This document shows positions 42,001 through 51,284 of a stretch of DNA of 64,000 nt, one piece after another; position 1 is the stretch's first letter, and the number at the start of each line of letters is the position of its first letter. The notes beneath the pieces were generated by a model. It ran no database searches, was not told the DNA's origin, and worked only from the letters and a program-made list of their open reading frames with translations. This stretch comes from Pseudomonadota bacterium (lineage in GTDB: Bacteria; Pseudomonadota; Gammaproteobacteria; Eutrophobiales; Eutrophobiaceae). Both the position numbers and the translations under genes were made by a program. The stretch lies in the NCBI GenBank assembly GCA_013112535.1, contig JABFGI010000003.1, forward strand, positions 82,895-146,894. Reading direction: 5' to 3'.

Positions 42001-44169
42001 TCAACAGTAACAATTACCGCACATGATACCGGTGATATACCAATCAATGTTCCCGGTGGAACTACTCTGACATTGAATGCGTACATTGATGGTACGACAA
42101 CCAATACAGGTACATGGGACAGTGCAACTGGCGGTGGTTCGCTTGCCGGTAATCCAGGAAATCCTGTTACTTATACCTGGCCTACCGGTACTGAAGAAAA
42201 CTCTTTTACTATCGAACTCAGGCAACTTACTCCGGAAACAATTGATATTGATTTGTTGGATAGTATTGGAACGACTGAGAAAGGTGATGGTGATAATAGT
42301 GATGCGGAAGATCCGGAAATTGAATTTCGTGATGCTGTTTTTCGTGTTGTTGATAGTTTAAATACACCCGTTTCAATAACAACAAAATTATCGGGTAAAC
42401 AATCCAATACGGCTGGTATTAGTTTTCAGGATTTATATTTGCAGGCGATTGAAACAACTGATTCAACAGAATGTCAGGGTGTATTTGAGAGTGAGAATAA
42501 TGTTTCAGTAGAAATGGCGTTTGAATGTGATGATCCGGCAAGCTGTGAAACGGTTGAAGTGGAAGTGGAAGACGATAGTTCTAGCTTGATAGCCATTGAT
42601 GATAATCCGAATGGAACAGTAACCGTTTATCAGCCTGTTCAATTTGATTTTGATGCTGATTCAAAGACACCGCTACGTTTTGTTTATAACGATGCCGGGC
42701 AGATAACCTTACATGCCCGTTATGATATTGATTCTCCGAATATGGTTTATATGTCAGGAATGAGTAATTCTTTTACGGTTAAACCAGCTGGATTATGTGT
42801 AGAAAGTACAGATACTGATTCAGATTGTGTTAGTGCTGATGGGTCATGTACAAAATTCAAAAAAGCTGGCGATCTTGATGCTGAAAACTTTTTTAATCTG
42901 ATTGTCAGGGGAGTGACCTGGCAGACTGATGTAGAAACCGATACTGATTTTTGTACTGGTAACATCACAACACCAAACTTTGAATTATCTGGCGTAGTAT
43001 TAACTTCAAATTTAATTGCGCCTTCCCCGGGCGGTACCAATGCAGCATTGGGGGTGGGGTCGGTTGATATAATTGATGCAGATAAGGGGACTAATACTGA
43101 AGCGAATCAATCAGTGGATGAAGTCGGTGTATTCACGATTACAGCGACGCCTGCCGCATTAAGTTATTTTGGTGAAACGATAGCGGCTTCAACCAGTGCT
43201 AGTATTGGTCGTTTTTATCCTGATAGATTTAACGTTACGATGCTGAACAGTCCTGCTTTTGCTGATAGTTGTTCAGGTTTTACTTATCAAGACCAATCTT
43301 TCTACTATGGAACTGCGCCACTACTTGAAATAACAGCATTAAATAGTGATGGCAATACAACACTCAATTATGGTGGTGATTTCTGGAAACTTAGCGGGAG
43401 TACCTTACCTAGAAATTATGTTGATGGATCAGGTACGCCACCTGCAGCAACGTTTACTTCAACAACTGCTGGCAGTGTTACTTTAGCAGGAGAAACAGAT
43501 TTTAATGGTATCGGGACATTAGCTCTGGATGCAGGAACAAGTGCTGATGAATTTATGTATCAAAAAGGGACGCCGGAAGCCGCTTTTGGTGCAGATGTAG
43601 ATGTAACTTTTTTAGCGGCTGGATTTCAGGATACGGACCATACGGGGTTAAAACCGGTGTGTTATGACATTACTAATGATGGAACCTGTGATGATTTTAC
43701 ACATTTGATGATACAGGGAACGGAATTACGCTGGGGTAGAATGGTACTTGCTAATGGTTTTGGCTCTGAGTTATTGCCTGTCGAAGTACCACTCAGTGTT
43801 GAATATTTCGGTGCAGATGGGTTTGAAATTAATAGTTTAGATACCTGTACGACATACGATTCGGCAGACATGACTTTTAGTAATGCATCAGGTGTGAGCT
43901 TGGGAAATCTTGCTATAACAGGAAGTGGCACAATTGTGAATGGTGTTGATGATCCAGCTAATTCAGTTCTTGCGACCAGTACTGCGAGTGAAATTGGCAG
44001 TGCAGATATCACTATCGATCTGACTTCTCAGGATTGGTTACGCGATGACTGGGATGGAATAGATCAAGGGGCTGATTTATTAATTTATGACGATGATCCT
44101 GTTAGCCGCTTAACCTGGGGCATTTTTTCCGGTCCGGATGAGTTTATCTATATTCGTGAACCCTGGTAA
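39016..44169 (+). CDS. mshQ: Giant MshQ-like surface protein: beta-helix, LamG-like and DUF6701 domains
   Basis: The 1717-residue protein starts with a signal peptide (about 1-26). Residues 60-700 form a right-handed parallel beta-helix, with many TGNDGI, NCGREGL and NNTGIRI turns; related blocks begin near 210, 306 and 356 with NRECXEVD or a close variant. A LamG/concanavalin-like segment lies at about 775-965 (STIGSTGSISFWYTS, HHIAVTWDFPNDQIEIYVDG). From about 974 to the end is DUF6701, the MshQ domain, ending in DEFIYIREPW. It is likely exported and linked to the pilus. The beta-helix addition and the position upstream of mshI are unusual. Confidence 0.82.
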   Translation: MKQQFINKYKIFLLVTLLVSSPVAMALNFAVDNTGGFCVDHSASGGNFATLAAAMAAANAAGAPHTIDICPSGTAYVAQAGALAAANYAGLTIQGTTGIAANVTVNPTGNNETFDVRQPNVTIQHLSVNNLGNTNDGIEIRGNNVSILNVDIQNTGRNGVLVFTSTNVTISNVTIATTVREGIYANAGSTSLTINSADGTKPATAISATNRECIEVDAANVDINDITLSNCGRQGLRLDGANAALDSAVINTTGNEGIMLNGLAPLLNQDNPANTISISNTGQEGIQSTNNADNLIIDNLTIDTTNRECAAHQGDGDGVTITFENYNLSNCGREGLFMRSPNQLADNITVNTTGNSRECMEVDGNTSTVSNLDLDNCSGVGLRFDGANVTVTTADINTTGTYGLLVSGNDGIVSDVDINNANNTGIRIESQRADLDDITVINTRVHGVQITQHDADITNLTLTNIGTYNGGNGGADGITVTNRRLNLTNVTINDARDFGIHFNTANTNFGGAVNFTNITITNTGDDGIYVRQSTNNLVMDTINISNSADRGITLRQTRRAVLSNMIIDSNTGDGIVIERSRQNDISGSTISNNNRGIILLTNNNNTTDEARNNDIYFNYILNNASFGLRIFNNGTADNDNNNIYENCFSNPAGVNARDDETIGSPAANNFDDGTRGNYWDDDSAGTGFSNTCADGDSNGICDNFFPIPNAGNSRDDFPLVNCGLDKFAEYLMDESAWGVVNDNVGSNNGTQVGSATNAYPVPYPTIPVPPDSALSGDPGTCGTGAFLANFAQATRDAVDTTLDVDSTIGSTGSISFWYTSLTAWNDGNVRMLFDASNDLGGTGPDKPFFMAKLGSGALAFRVEGTTTAMATAFTPAFTYAALTWHHIAVTWDFPNDQIEIYVDGTLQATASGSGPGLSASIGNTDTLYIGDNRTTNIGGGYTGNSAGGGIDEFRVYKRVIPSVLVNRDRSERHTCITPPDHYSITHNNVGVTCEASTVTITAHDTGDIPINVPGGTTLTLNAYIDGTTTNTGTWDSATGGGSLAGNPGNPVTYTWPTGTEENSFTIELRQLTPETIDIDLLDSIGTTEKGDGDNSDAEDPEIEFRDAVFRVVDSLNTPVSITTKLSGKQSNTAGISFQDLYLQAIETTDSTECQGVFESENNVSVEMAFECDDPASCETVEVEVEDDSSSLIAIDDNPNGTVTVYQPVQFDFDADSKTPLRFVYNDAGQITLHARYDIDSPNMVYMSGMSNSFTVKPAGLCVESTDTDSDCVSADGSCTKFKKAGDLDAENFFNLIVRGVTWQTDVETDTDFCTGNITTPNFELSGVVLTSNLIAPSPGGTNAALGVGSVDIIDADKGTNTEANQSVDEVGVFTITATPAALSYFGETIAASTSASIGRFYPDRFNVTMLNSPAFADSCSGFTYQDQSFYYGTAPLLEITALNSDGNTTLNYGGDFWKLSGSTLPRNYVDGSGTPPAATFTSTTAGSVTLAGETDFNGIGTLALDAGTSADEFMYQKGTPEAAFGADVDVTFLAAGFQDTDHTGLKPVCYDITNDGTCDDFTHLMIQGTELRWGRMVLANGFGSELLPVEVPLSVEYFGADGFEINSLDTCTTYDSADMTFSNASGVSLGNLAITGSGTIVNGVDDPANSVLATSTASEIGSADITIDLTSQDWLRDDWDGIDQGADLLIYDDDPVSRLTWGIFSGPDEFIYIREPW

Positions 44170-44486
44170 TTAGTTAGTGTTCACATTCATTAAAAAGATT
44201 ATTTAACATTGTTTTTAATGATTCTTCTTCTTTCTAAATATTTGTCTAGTATTGTTTTTACCGCTTTTTATCTGAAATTTGGCCATTTTCGGTCCAAACT
44301 TAAAAAATATTGATATAACTAGTTTGCCTTTGTTAGGTATTGAAAATCACATAAAACTATTTGACATTAATAACTTAGGGTAACAAACTTAAGTATATTA
44401 TTAGATTATAGGCGTAATCTCGTCGTTATTTTGAGACATAGTTTGATGTAATGATGATTGGCTAAAACTTCAATAAGGGTAATAAG
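44170..44486 (+). other. Non-coding region between mshQ and mshI
   Basis: The 317-bp AT-rich gap has no open frame worth calling. A 9-bp inverted repeat, CATTAAAAA (44188-44196) and TTTTTAATG (44212-44220), follows mshQ and may be a weak terminator. A perfect TTGACA is at 44361-44366, but no -10 hexamer lies at the right distance, so the mshI promoter is uncertain. AAGGG at 44475-44479 serves mshI. Confidence 0.5.
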
Positions 44487-45446
44487 TTGCTAGATTTTTT
44501 TAAAAAGAAACTTAGAAAAGAAGCAAGAGTCGCTGTCTGTTCCGATGACAACACGATTTCTATTGCCCGTGTACGTCGTGAAAAAGATTTACCTCCCAGC
44601 CTGGACGTTTGTGAAGTCCAGGAAATTCAGAATATTGCAATCAGGGATGCTGAGATTGCCCGCCTAACTAAAATATATGATCTGGACCAATATACCTGTC
44701 TGAGTTCCCTGGAGATTGGCGACTACAATTTATTATTGGTAGAGGCACCGGATGTTCAGCCTGAAGAACTACGTGCGGCAGTTCGATGGCGGGTTAAAGA
44801 CCTGATCGATTTTCATATTGATGATGCAGTTGTTGATGTGTTTGAAGCGCCTTCCTACAAAGCGGCGGGTAATAATAAAATGATGTATGCCGTAGTCGCG
44901 CGTTCTGCTCGGGTGAAACAATTGATTGAACAACTTAATGCTGCGGGTCTTAATCTTGAAACTATCGATATACCTGAATTAGCACTAAGGAATGTTGCCG
45001 CAATGTTACCGGAAGATGTTGGCGGCGTTGCGCTTATTTATGTTGGTCAACATCAGGGTTTGATTACCATTACCAAACAATCCCAATTATATCTTTCTCG
45101 AACGATTAACACCGGTACAACTTCTTTGCCTGAGTCTGTATTAAGTGTCATGGATGATGAGTCATGTCAGCGTTGGTTAGATAATATTATTATCGAAGTA
45201 CAACGTTCGTTGGACTTTTACGAAAGTCATTTTTCACAACCACAGGTATCATCGTTGGTGATGACTCCAGTTGGTAAAGAGATTCCGGGAATTACCGAAT
45301 ATTTATCCGAACAATTACAGCTTCCAGCGAGAATATTGGACGTGAATGAATTAATTGATGTTGATGAACCAATCTCTTCACTTGAACAATCTCGAAGTTT
45401 GTTAGCGATTGGAACAGCTTTACGTCAGGAAGCGGTGACTTTATGA
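44487..45446 (+). CDS. mshI: MSHA biogenesis protein MshI, PilM-like
   Basis: The start is TTG at 44487 with AAGGG 7 nt upstream. The 319-residue cytoplasmic protein has the actin-like fold of PilM/MshI (RVAVCSDDNTISIARV at the front, then PEELRAAVRWRVKDLIDF, LNLETIDIPELALRNVA and GVALIYVGQHQGLITI). It would dock on the inner-membrane pilus assembly platform with the next gene product. It overlaps that gene by 4 nt (ATGA). Confidence 0.87.
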   Translation: MLDFFKKKLRKEARVAVCSDDNTISIARVRREKDLPPSLDVCEVQEIQNIAIRDAEIARLTKIYDLDQYTCLSSLEIGDYNLLLVEAPDVQPEELRAAVRWRVKDLIDFHIDDAVVDVFEAPSYKAAGNNKMMYAVVARSARVKQLIEQLNAAGLNLETIDIPELALRNVAAMLPEDVGGVALIYVGQHQGLITITKQSQLYLSRTINTGTTSLPESVLSVMDDESCQRWLDNIIIEVQRSLDFYESHFSQPQVSSLVMTPVGKEIPGITEYLSEQLQLPARILDVNELIDVDEPISSLEQSRSLLAIGTALRQEAVTL

Positions 45447-46036
45447 ACCAGCAAATCAATTTATACCAACCCATGTTTCGTAAGCAGAAAGTCATATTTT
45501 CTGCAATAACGATGTTGCAGGTTGGGCTTTTTTTTATAGTTGTTTTTGCAAGTCTATATGCATATCAAAGTAACCAATTAAAAACATATAAGAAACAACT
45601 GGCATCACTGGATACGGAATTAATGCAATTAGGCGGTCAGGTGAGTACGTTTAATGATCCAAAGAAAAAAACCAAAAGTAAGTTGTTAGAAAACGAAATT
45701 GCAAAATTAACTAAAGAGCTGGAACAGCGCGAGCGTATATCGCGCGTGCTATCAAGCCGGTCATTTGGCAATTCGTCCGGTTTTTCATCTTATCTTGAAG
45801 CATTTGCAAAAGGCCATGTTCAAGGAACCTGGCTGACCAGTGTAAAGATCAAACAAGGAGGCGCGTTATTGGGTCTGAAAGGGAAAACCCTGTCTTCAGA
45901 ACTGGTTCCGATATATATCCAAAGATTGGCTGATGAGAAAAGTTTAGTCGGTTCATCATTTAATGTGATGGAACTGGCCAGAGTAGAAACTGACCTGGGC
46001 CAGTCAGAATTAAATTTTTCAATAAGTACAAACTAG
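45443..46036 (+). CDS. PilN-like pilus assembly protein (MshI2 position)
   Basis: The 197-residue protein opens with a QINLYQP motif typical of PilN, which binds PilM-type proteins through this N-terminal peptide. One transmembrane helix follows (ITMLQVGLFFIVVFASLYAY) and then a coiled-coil and a periplasmic ferredoxin-like domain. It should form part of the inner-membrane platform with MshI and MshJ. Confidence 0.83.
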   Translation: MNQQINLYQPMFRKQKVIFSAITMLQVGLFFIVVFASLYAYQSNQLKTYKKQLASLDTELMQLGGQVSTFNDPKKKTKSKLLENEIAKLTKELEQRERISRVLSSRSFGNSSGFSSYLEAFAKGHVQGTWLTSVKIKQGGALLGLKGKTLSSELVPIYIQRLADEKSLVGSSFNVMELARVETDLGQSELNFSISTN

Positions 46037-46040
46037 AAAG

Positions 46041-46742
46041 ATGGAACAGTTAAAAAACATTGCTGAAAAAATAAATAACCTTAGTTTGCGTGAAAGGGCG
46101 ATGGTTTTTATCGGTGTTATTGCCGTCATTTTTACTTTGTGGGATTCATTTTTAATGACACCTTTGGAACTGGAGCAAAAAAATACAATCGCCAGCATAA
46201 ATAATAAGAATGCTGAACGTATGGTTTTAATTGATCAGGTGCAGAATTCCATGAATCAGGAACAGGTCGATCCTGATGCTGAGAATGTCGTCAAGTTAAA
46301 AACATTGCGTTCAAAATTGATTAATGTTCAGGCTGATCTTGAGTCATCAACAGCAAATCTCGTGACGCCAAAAGATATGCCAAAGATTCTGGAAACAGTA
46401 TTGCATAAGACGGGTGGTTTGACGCTGAATAATTTGCGTAGTCTAGGTGTGACGCCATTAGTTGCTAAAGATAAAGATGCAGAAAAAGCAAAGGAAGAAA
46501 CGGTACAAAATGATAAATCAAAATTAACGGCTGAAAATATTGATAACGCCTATAAACACGGTTTGAGAATAGAGTTTAAAGGTGACTATTTGACTACTCT
46601 TGATTATTTAAAAAAACTTGAAGAACTTGAGTGGGGATTCTTCTGGGATGGGTTTGAACTCAATGTTGATGAGTATCCAGAGGCAAGGACATCAATTGAA
46701 ATATTTACACTTAGTCTGCAACAGGAATGGATAGGCGTTTAA
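46041..46742 (+). CDS. mshJ: MSHA biogenesis protein MshJ, PilO-like
   Basis: A 233-residue bitopic membrane protein with a short N-terminal cytoplasmic part, a membrane helix (AMVFIGVIAVIFTLWDSFL), a coiled-coil to about 115, and a C-terminal domain with FKGDYLTTLDYLKKLEELEWGF. This is the layout of MshJ/PilO proteins, which pair with the PilN-like protein. It is 4 nt after the preceding gene and 5 nt before mshK. Confidence 0.87.
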   Translation: MEQLKNIAEKINNLSLRERAMVFIGVIAVIFTLWDSFLMTPLELEQKNTIASINNKNAERMVLIDQVQNSMNQEQVDPDAENVVKLKTLRSKLINVQADLESSTANLVTPKDMPKILETVLHKTGGLTLNNLRSLGVTPLVAKDKDAEKAKEETVQNDKSKLTAENIDNAYKHGLRIEFKGDYLTTLDYLKKLEELEWGFFWDGFELNVDEYPEARTSIEIFTLSLQQEWIGV

Positions 46743-46747
46743 TAAGC

Positions 46748-47113
46748 ATGGTTAAAAGAATACATATAATTGTTTTAACGATACTTCCAGTATTTGTTAT
46801 GGCAAATGCTGAATTATCTGATCCTACGCGACCGGCAACGTATTTCGAAGAGAGTATTGAGCCTATTTATGTTGAAGAATTTGATAGTGGAACCAAGGAA
46901 AAAATAAGTTGGAAGTTATCTGCAATTCGTATTTCTGATAATGACAGAACTGCAATTGTTAATGGCAAACTGGTAAGGGTTGGCGATGAAGTTGAGTCTG
47001 CAAAAGTGTTGGAAATTAATCCATTATCGGTACTAATTGATCATGAAGAACGAAAATTAATTGTCAGGCTATTCAATATTAAAGTTATTAAAGACTACAA
47101 GTCAGTAAAATGA
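46748..47113 (+). CDS. mshK: MSHA biogenesis protein MshK, PilP-like
   Basis: The frame opens at 46727 within mshJ, but ATG 46748 gives a clean signal peptide (KRIHIIVLTILPVFVMANA). The mature protein contains DPTRPATYFE and a small beta domain (WKLSAIRISDNDRTAIVNGKLVRVGDEV). MshK/PilP proteins connect the inner-membrane platform to the secretin MshL encoded next. Length is normal at 121 residues. Confidence 0.83.
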   Translation: MVKRIHIIVLTILPVFVMANAELSDPTRPATYFEESIEPIYVEEFDSGTKEKISWKLSAIRISDNDRTAIVNGKLVRVGDEVESAKVLEINPLSVLIDHEERKLIVRLFNIKVIKDYKSVK

Positions 47114-47129
47114 ATTTGAGATAAAGAAA

Positions 47130-48872
47130 ATGAGAAAAATCAGATCACAAGTTAAATCCGGAATATTTTTAGTATTGTTTATATTAACAGGTTGTCAGGA
47201 TCAGACAGTCAGACAGGATGTTGTTGATTCAGTGGAAGATGTAGTGAATGAATCAGTAAGTAATAATGCAAACCAGGATTCTTTACCTGATAGTGTTGCA
47301 AACTCACTTATTCCGACAATCAATCTTGATACGGCTAACGTACCTGAAATAAAAGATGAAGAACGGTTTGATATCTCCGTCAATGCTGTTGCTGCAGATC
47401 AATTTTTTCTAAGTCTGGTAGATGGTACAGATTATAATATGGTAATCCATCCTGAAGTTAGCGGCTCTGTTACGCTTAATTTGAGAAACGTTACCATTCC
47501 GGAAGTACTGGAAGCAGCACGGGATGTTTACGGCTTTGAATTTATAAGTACACAATATGGGTTTCAGGTTTTACCTGGACGATTACGCGCTCGTATTTAT
47601 CAAATTAATTATTTAAATATTGAGCGTACTGGTAGTTCTCAAACTTCAGTGAGCTCAGGCTCGTTAACGGCAAGTAATACTGTTAATGAAGATGGAACGA
47701 GCACTTCTACAGGAGGTGCCGCAGGTACCGAAATAAGAACAGAACAGGCATTAACTTCGTTCTGGACTGAATTGCAGGAATCTGTAACAGCTATCGTGGG
47801 TGCAGGTGATGGACGAAGCGTTGTTGTAAATCCCCAGTCGGGTGTTGTTGTTGTTCGCGCACTGCCAAACGAATTGCGCGAAGTTGAAGCCTATTTGCAG
47901 GCAACACAATTAATTGTTCAACGACAGGTTATCCTTGAAGCAAAATTTATTGAAGTTAGTTTAAATGAAAAATATCAGTCAGGAATTAACTGGAGTTCTT
48001 TATTAACTCCGGGAAATAATTCATTTACCGCTTCTAATATTGGCGGCGGCACTGTTCTTGTCAATGAAGGAGGTGTTAGTGGGATTTCCGGAAATACGGG
48101 GAATCTTGACCCGGAAAATTTTTCAGCAATCTCTGGTGCTGCCGCGACGGCATTTGGTGGTGTATTTTCATTGGCTGTTAATTTAGGTGATTTTAATGCT
48201 TTTATAGAACTGTTGAAGACACAGGGTAATGTTCAGGTTCTGTCCAGTCCCCGAGTTGCTACGATGAATAATCAAAAAGCGGTAATAAAAGTCGGTAGTG
48301 ACGAATATTTTGTGACAGATATTTCTACAAATAATGTTACAACAACAACGACAACAACAATTCAGCCGGACATAGAATTAACTCCGTTTTTTTCAGGTAT
48401 TGCACTCGACGTAACACCACAAATCAGTCAGGAAGATGATGTCACTTTACATGTGCATCCGTCTATTAGTGAAGTCGTTGATCAACAAAAAACAGTAACC
48501 GTTGGAAATGTGACTCAGCAACTTCCTTTGGCACTAAGTACTGTTAGAGAGTCAGATAGTATTGTTCGTGCACGAAGTGGACAGGTCATTGTAATAGGTG
48601 GATTGATGCAGGAAACCACTAATGATCAGGACGCAAAGACTCCATTCCTAGGTGATTTACCCGGTATCGGTAGCTTGTTTAATCATAAAAAACAGGAATC
48701 AGTTAAAAGTGAACTGGTTATATTATTGAAACCAGTTGTGGTCAAAAGTTCTGATGAATGGAATGATGAATTGTTGAAAACACGGGGCAATGTTAAAGGT
48801 TTACGTGATGTGATGAATCAACCCCCACCGGAAAGTTTTCTGGATGATCTATTTGCAAAAGAAGGGACTTAA
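47130..48872 (+). CDS. mshL: MshL secretin, outer-membrane pilus pore
   Basis: A 580-residue lipoprotein precursor with lipobox LTGC (cysteine near 22). The N-terminal STN-like domain (about 85-160) includes DYNMVIHPEVSGSVTLNLRNVTI. A low-complexity Ser/Thr-rich linker follows. The secretin domain runs from about 215 to 545, with QVLSSPRVATMNNQKAVIKVGS and the closing VIGGLMQETTNDQDAKTPFLGDLPGIGSLF signature. It forms the outer-membrane channel for the MSHA pilus. Confidence 0.93.
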   Translation: MRKIRSQVKSGIFLVLFILTGCQDQTVRQDVVDSVEDVVNESVSNNANQDSLPDSVANSLIPTINLDTANVPEIKDEERFDISVNAVAADQFFLSLVDGTDYNMVIHPEVSGSVTLNLRNVTIPEVLEAARDVYGFEFISTQYGFQVLPGRLRARIYQINYLNIERTGSSQTSVSSGSLTASNTVNEDGTSTSTGGAAGTEIRTEQALTSFWTELQESVTAIVGAGDGRSVVVNPQSGVVVVRALPNELREVEAYLQATQLIVQRQVILEAKFIEVSLNEKYQSGINWSSLLTPGNNSFTASNIGGGTVLVNEGGVSGISGNTGNLDPENFSAISGAAATAFGGVFSLAVNLGDFNAFIELLKTQGNVQVLSSPRVATMNNQKAVIKVGSDEYFVTDISTNNVTTTTTTTIQPDIELTPFFSGIALDVTPQISQEDDVTLHVHPSISEVVDQQKTVTVGNVTQQLPLALSTVRESDSIVRARSGQVIVIGGLMQETTNDQDAKTPFLGDLPGIGSLFNHKKQESVKSELVILLKPVVVKSSDEWNDELLKTRGNVKGLRDVMNQPPPESFLDDLFAKEGT

Positions 48873-48893
48873 TAAAAGACTCGAGAAAAAAAT

Positions 48894-49826
48894 ATGTATT
48901 TACAACATTTTAAATTAACTGAACTACCATTCAGTATTACTCCTGATACGAGTTTTTTTATGAACCGTGCCGGTTATCAGGATGCACTAAATGTGTTAAC
49001 TATTGCCTTACGAAGTGGAGAAGGATTTGTAAAGGTAACCGGTGAAGTTGGTGTTGGGAAGACAATTCTGTGTCGAAAGTTGATGAAATCACTAAGTGAT
49101 AAATTTGTCATCGCGTATATACATAACCCTTACATAAAACCGGAAAGTTTACTCTTTTCTATCGCAGATGCCTTAGCGGTGAAATATACCAGTGATATTT
49201 CCCAGCACCTTCTGATGAAATCGATTACGCGAGCCTTAATCAATGTTCATCGTAATGGTAAAAAAGTTCTCGTGTGTTTAGATGAAGTTCAGGCTATGCC
49301 TGTTCAAACACTGGAATCCTTGCGTCTGTTAACAAACCTTGAAACAGAAAAAAGGAAGTTAATACAAGTCGTTCTATTTGGGCAACCTGAACTTGATATG
49401 CTTTTAACACAACCTTCAGTAAGACAACTAAAGCAGCGTATTACGTTTTCATATCGGTTGTTACCTTTGAATAAAGTTGCCATGTATGCATACGTTCGAC
49501 ATCGTTTGCAGATAGCGGGATGTATTGAAAAACAGTTATTTACCAAACGTGCTTGTGAAGCTATTTATCGACATAGTAATGGTATTCCTCGCTTAATTAA
49601 TATCCTCTGTCATAAAGCCTTAATTTGCGCCTATGGCGAAGGAAAGAAGAAGGTTAGTCACAAGCATGTCAATGTTGCTGCATTGGATATAGAACATACA
49701 AAAATCAAGAATCAATCATGGTTCGCATCATTAATGCCAAAATTTCCAAGATGGATATTCGGTTCGTTCGCTCTATTTGCTCTAATAACAGGTGCAAACT
49801 ACGTACATAATTTATTAGGTATGTAA
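48894..49826 (+). CDS. mshM: MshM, ExeA-like AAA ATPase
   Basis: The 310-residue protein has the typical beginning LQHFKLTELPFSITPDTSFF. Walker A is GEVGVGKT near 51-58, and Walker B is KVLVCLDE near 125-132. A C-terminal transmembrane helix is in FPRWIFGSFALFALITGANY. It probably uses ATP to assemble or position the secretin, as ExeA does. It lies in operon order between mshL and mshN. Confidence 0.9.
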   Translation: MYLQHFKLTELPFSITPDTSFFMNRAGYQDALNVLTIALRSGEGFVKVTGEVGVGKTILCRKLMKSLSDKFVIAYIHNPYIKPESLLFSIADALAVKYTSDISQHLLMKSITRALINVHRNGKKVLVCLDEVQAMPVQTLESLRLLTNLETEKRKLIQVVLFGQPELDMLLTQPSVRQLKQRITFSYRLLPLNKVAMYAYVRHRLQIAGCIEKQLFTKRACEAIYRHSNGIPRLINILCHKALICAYGEGKKKVSHKHVNVAALDIEHTKIKNQSWFASLMPKFPRWIFGSFALFALITGANYVHNLLGM

Positions 49827-49829
49827 CCT

Positions 49830-51284
49830 ATGAGTTTAATTAATAAAATGTTAAATGATCTGGAAAAGCGAGATGCTTTTTTAAAGGAAAATCACGATCA
49901 GGTATTGGATGGACTTTACTCGGCCTATGATCTTGAGTTGACGAATAAAAAGAAGGCAAATAATGCTATTGTTTTTTTAATCTGCCTCATTTGTACGGTT
50001 GTTATATTAGTGTGCGCATTTGTTTATATTGAAAATTTAAATTCTAAATTAGCTAACAATAATGACATTAATATCGAAAAGAAATCTGATCTGGTTCAGA
50101 TTGTAACTAAAACTAATATCGTTCCTGTAAATAATGATGAAGTTTCAGCTATAAAAAGAGCAGTAAAGCTGGACTACCCGTCACTAAGACTGGATGAGCA
50201 ACTTGTTATAAAAAATGATCCGGAATTTTCATCTGATACGAAAATAAATCACATCGATTCAATTCAGTTTGAAAAAGATAGCTTTAGTATTAATCTACTG
50301 ATAAAAATGCCGGATGAAATAGACTATCTGGTTTATGGCTTAAGTAATCCGAACAGGACCGTTATAGAAGTTGAAAATGTTGAGCTAGGCTTTCGATTGG
50401 AAGATTTGCAACCGATTGATCCTATAGTAGCAATTCGATATTCAATAAATGATGAGAGACGTTTTAAACTTGTACTTGAATCGACAGTACCTTTAACTAT
50501 AAAGAAAAGTATTAGCAGTGAATCTGCCACTGATTATAATTTGGTTGTCATGATGGAATATGATTGGCAAAAAAATGAAACTATTCCCCGGGAAGACCTG
50601 GAACTGGCGGCCATTGTTGAACAACAGGTGGCGCTGGAAAATGAAAATGTGTTCAAAGGCGACATAATAAAAACACCTGTAAGTAGAAATTCAGATGCTT
50701 ATGCTGAAAAATTATTTCAACAAGCCTATATACAATATAAACAGGGGAGTATTTCAGAAAGCCTGAAGAAATTGAATATGTCTCTTAACCAGGATGCAGG
50801 ACATACTAAAGCGCGTTCAACATTGGCACTGATATTATCTGAAAAAGATCATTATGATCTAGCTTACAGTGTCTTAAACGAGGGGCTAATACAGTTTCCC
50901 GATAATGTTGAATGGATAAAGATGTATGCTCGATTATTATTGAATGAAGACAAACTTGTTGATGCGCGTTCTATGCTTGCAAAACAACAACCTGCATTAG
51001 CTTTAAATACTGAATATTACGCATTGCAGGCAGCAGTGTTACAAAAGTTAGGTGAATTTGAAGAAGCGGCCAGGATCTATCGAAATTTGTTACATGTTAA
51101 TCCGCACAAAGGTATTTGGTGGATGGGGCTTGGAATTTCCCTTGAGTCATTAAAACGATATGATGATGCACTATATGCATATCAAAAAGCATCTGGAAAT
51201 GCTTCTATAGTAAAAGACACGCGTCAATTTCTTATGCAACGCATTAATCGACTAAGCAACATTCTAGAAGATGAATCCACGTAA
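49830..51284 (+). CDS. mshN: MshN, TPR-containing pilus assembly protein
   Basis: The 484-residue protein begins SLINKMLNDLEKRD, the MshN/GspB-like start. It has one membrane helix (about 45-66), a beta domain in the middle (NHIDSIQFEKDSFSINLLIKM), and tetratricopeptide repeats from about 295 to 470 (KLFQQAYIQYKQGSISESLKKLNMSL and following). The periplasmic TPR part likely contacts the secretin. It overlaps mshE by 14 nt. Confidence 0.87.
   Translation: MSLINKMLNDLEKRDAFLKENHDQVLDGLYSAYDLELTNKKKANNAIVFLICLICTVVILVCAFVYIENLNSKLANNNDINIEKKSDLVQIVTKTNIVPVNNDEVSAIKRAVKLDYPSLRLDEQLVIKNDPEFSSDTKINHIDSIQFEKDSFSINLLIKMPDEIDYLVYGLSNPNRTVIEVENVELGFRLEDLQPIDPIVAIRYSINDERRFKLVLESTVPLTIKKSISSESATDYNLVVMMEYDWQKNETIPREDLELAAIVEQQVALENENVFKGDIIKTPVSRNSDAYAEKLFQQAYIQYKQGSISESLKKLNMSLNQDAGHTKARSTLALILSEKDHYDLAYSVLNEGLIQFPDNVEWIKMYARLLLNEDKLVDARSMLAKQQPALALNTEYYALQAAVLQKLGEFEEAARIYRNLLHVNPHKGIWWMGLGISLESLKRYDDALYAYQKASGNASIVKDTRQFLMQRINRLSNILEDEST

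Noticed and set aside
44361..44399. TTGACA at 44361 with TATATT at 44394 as an mshI promoter
   Set aside because: Spacing of 27 bp is far too long and no better -10 box is present, so it is not listed as a promoter.
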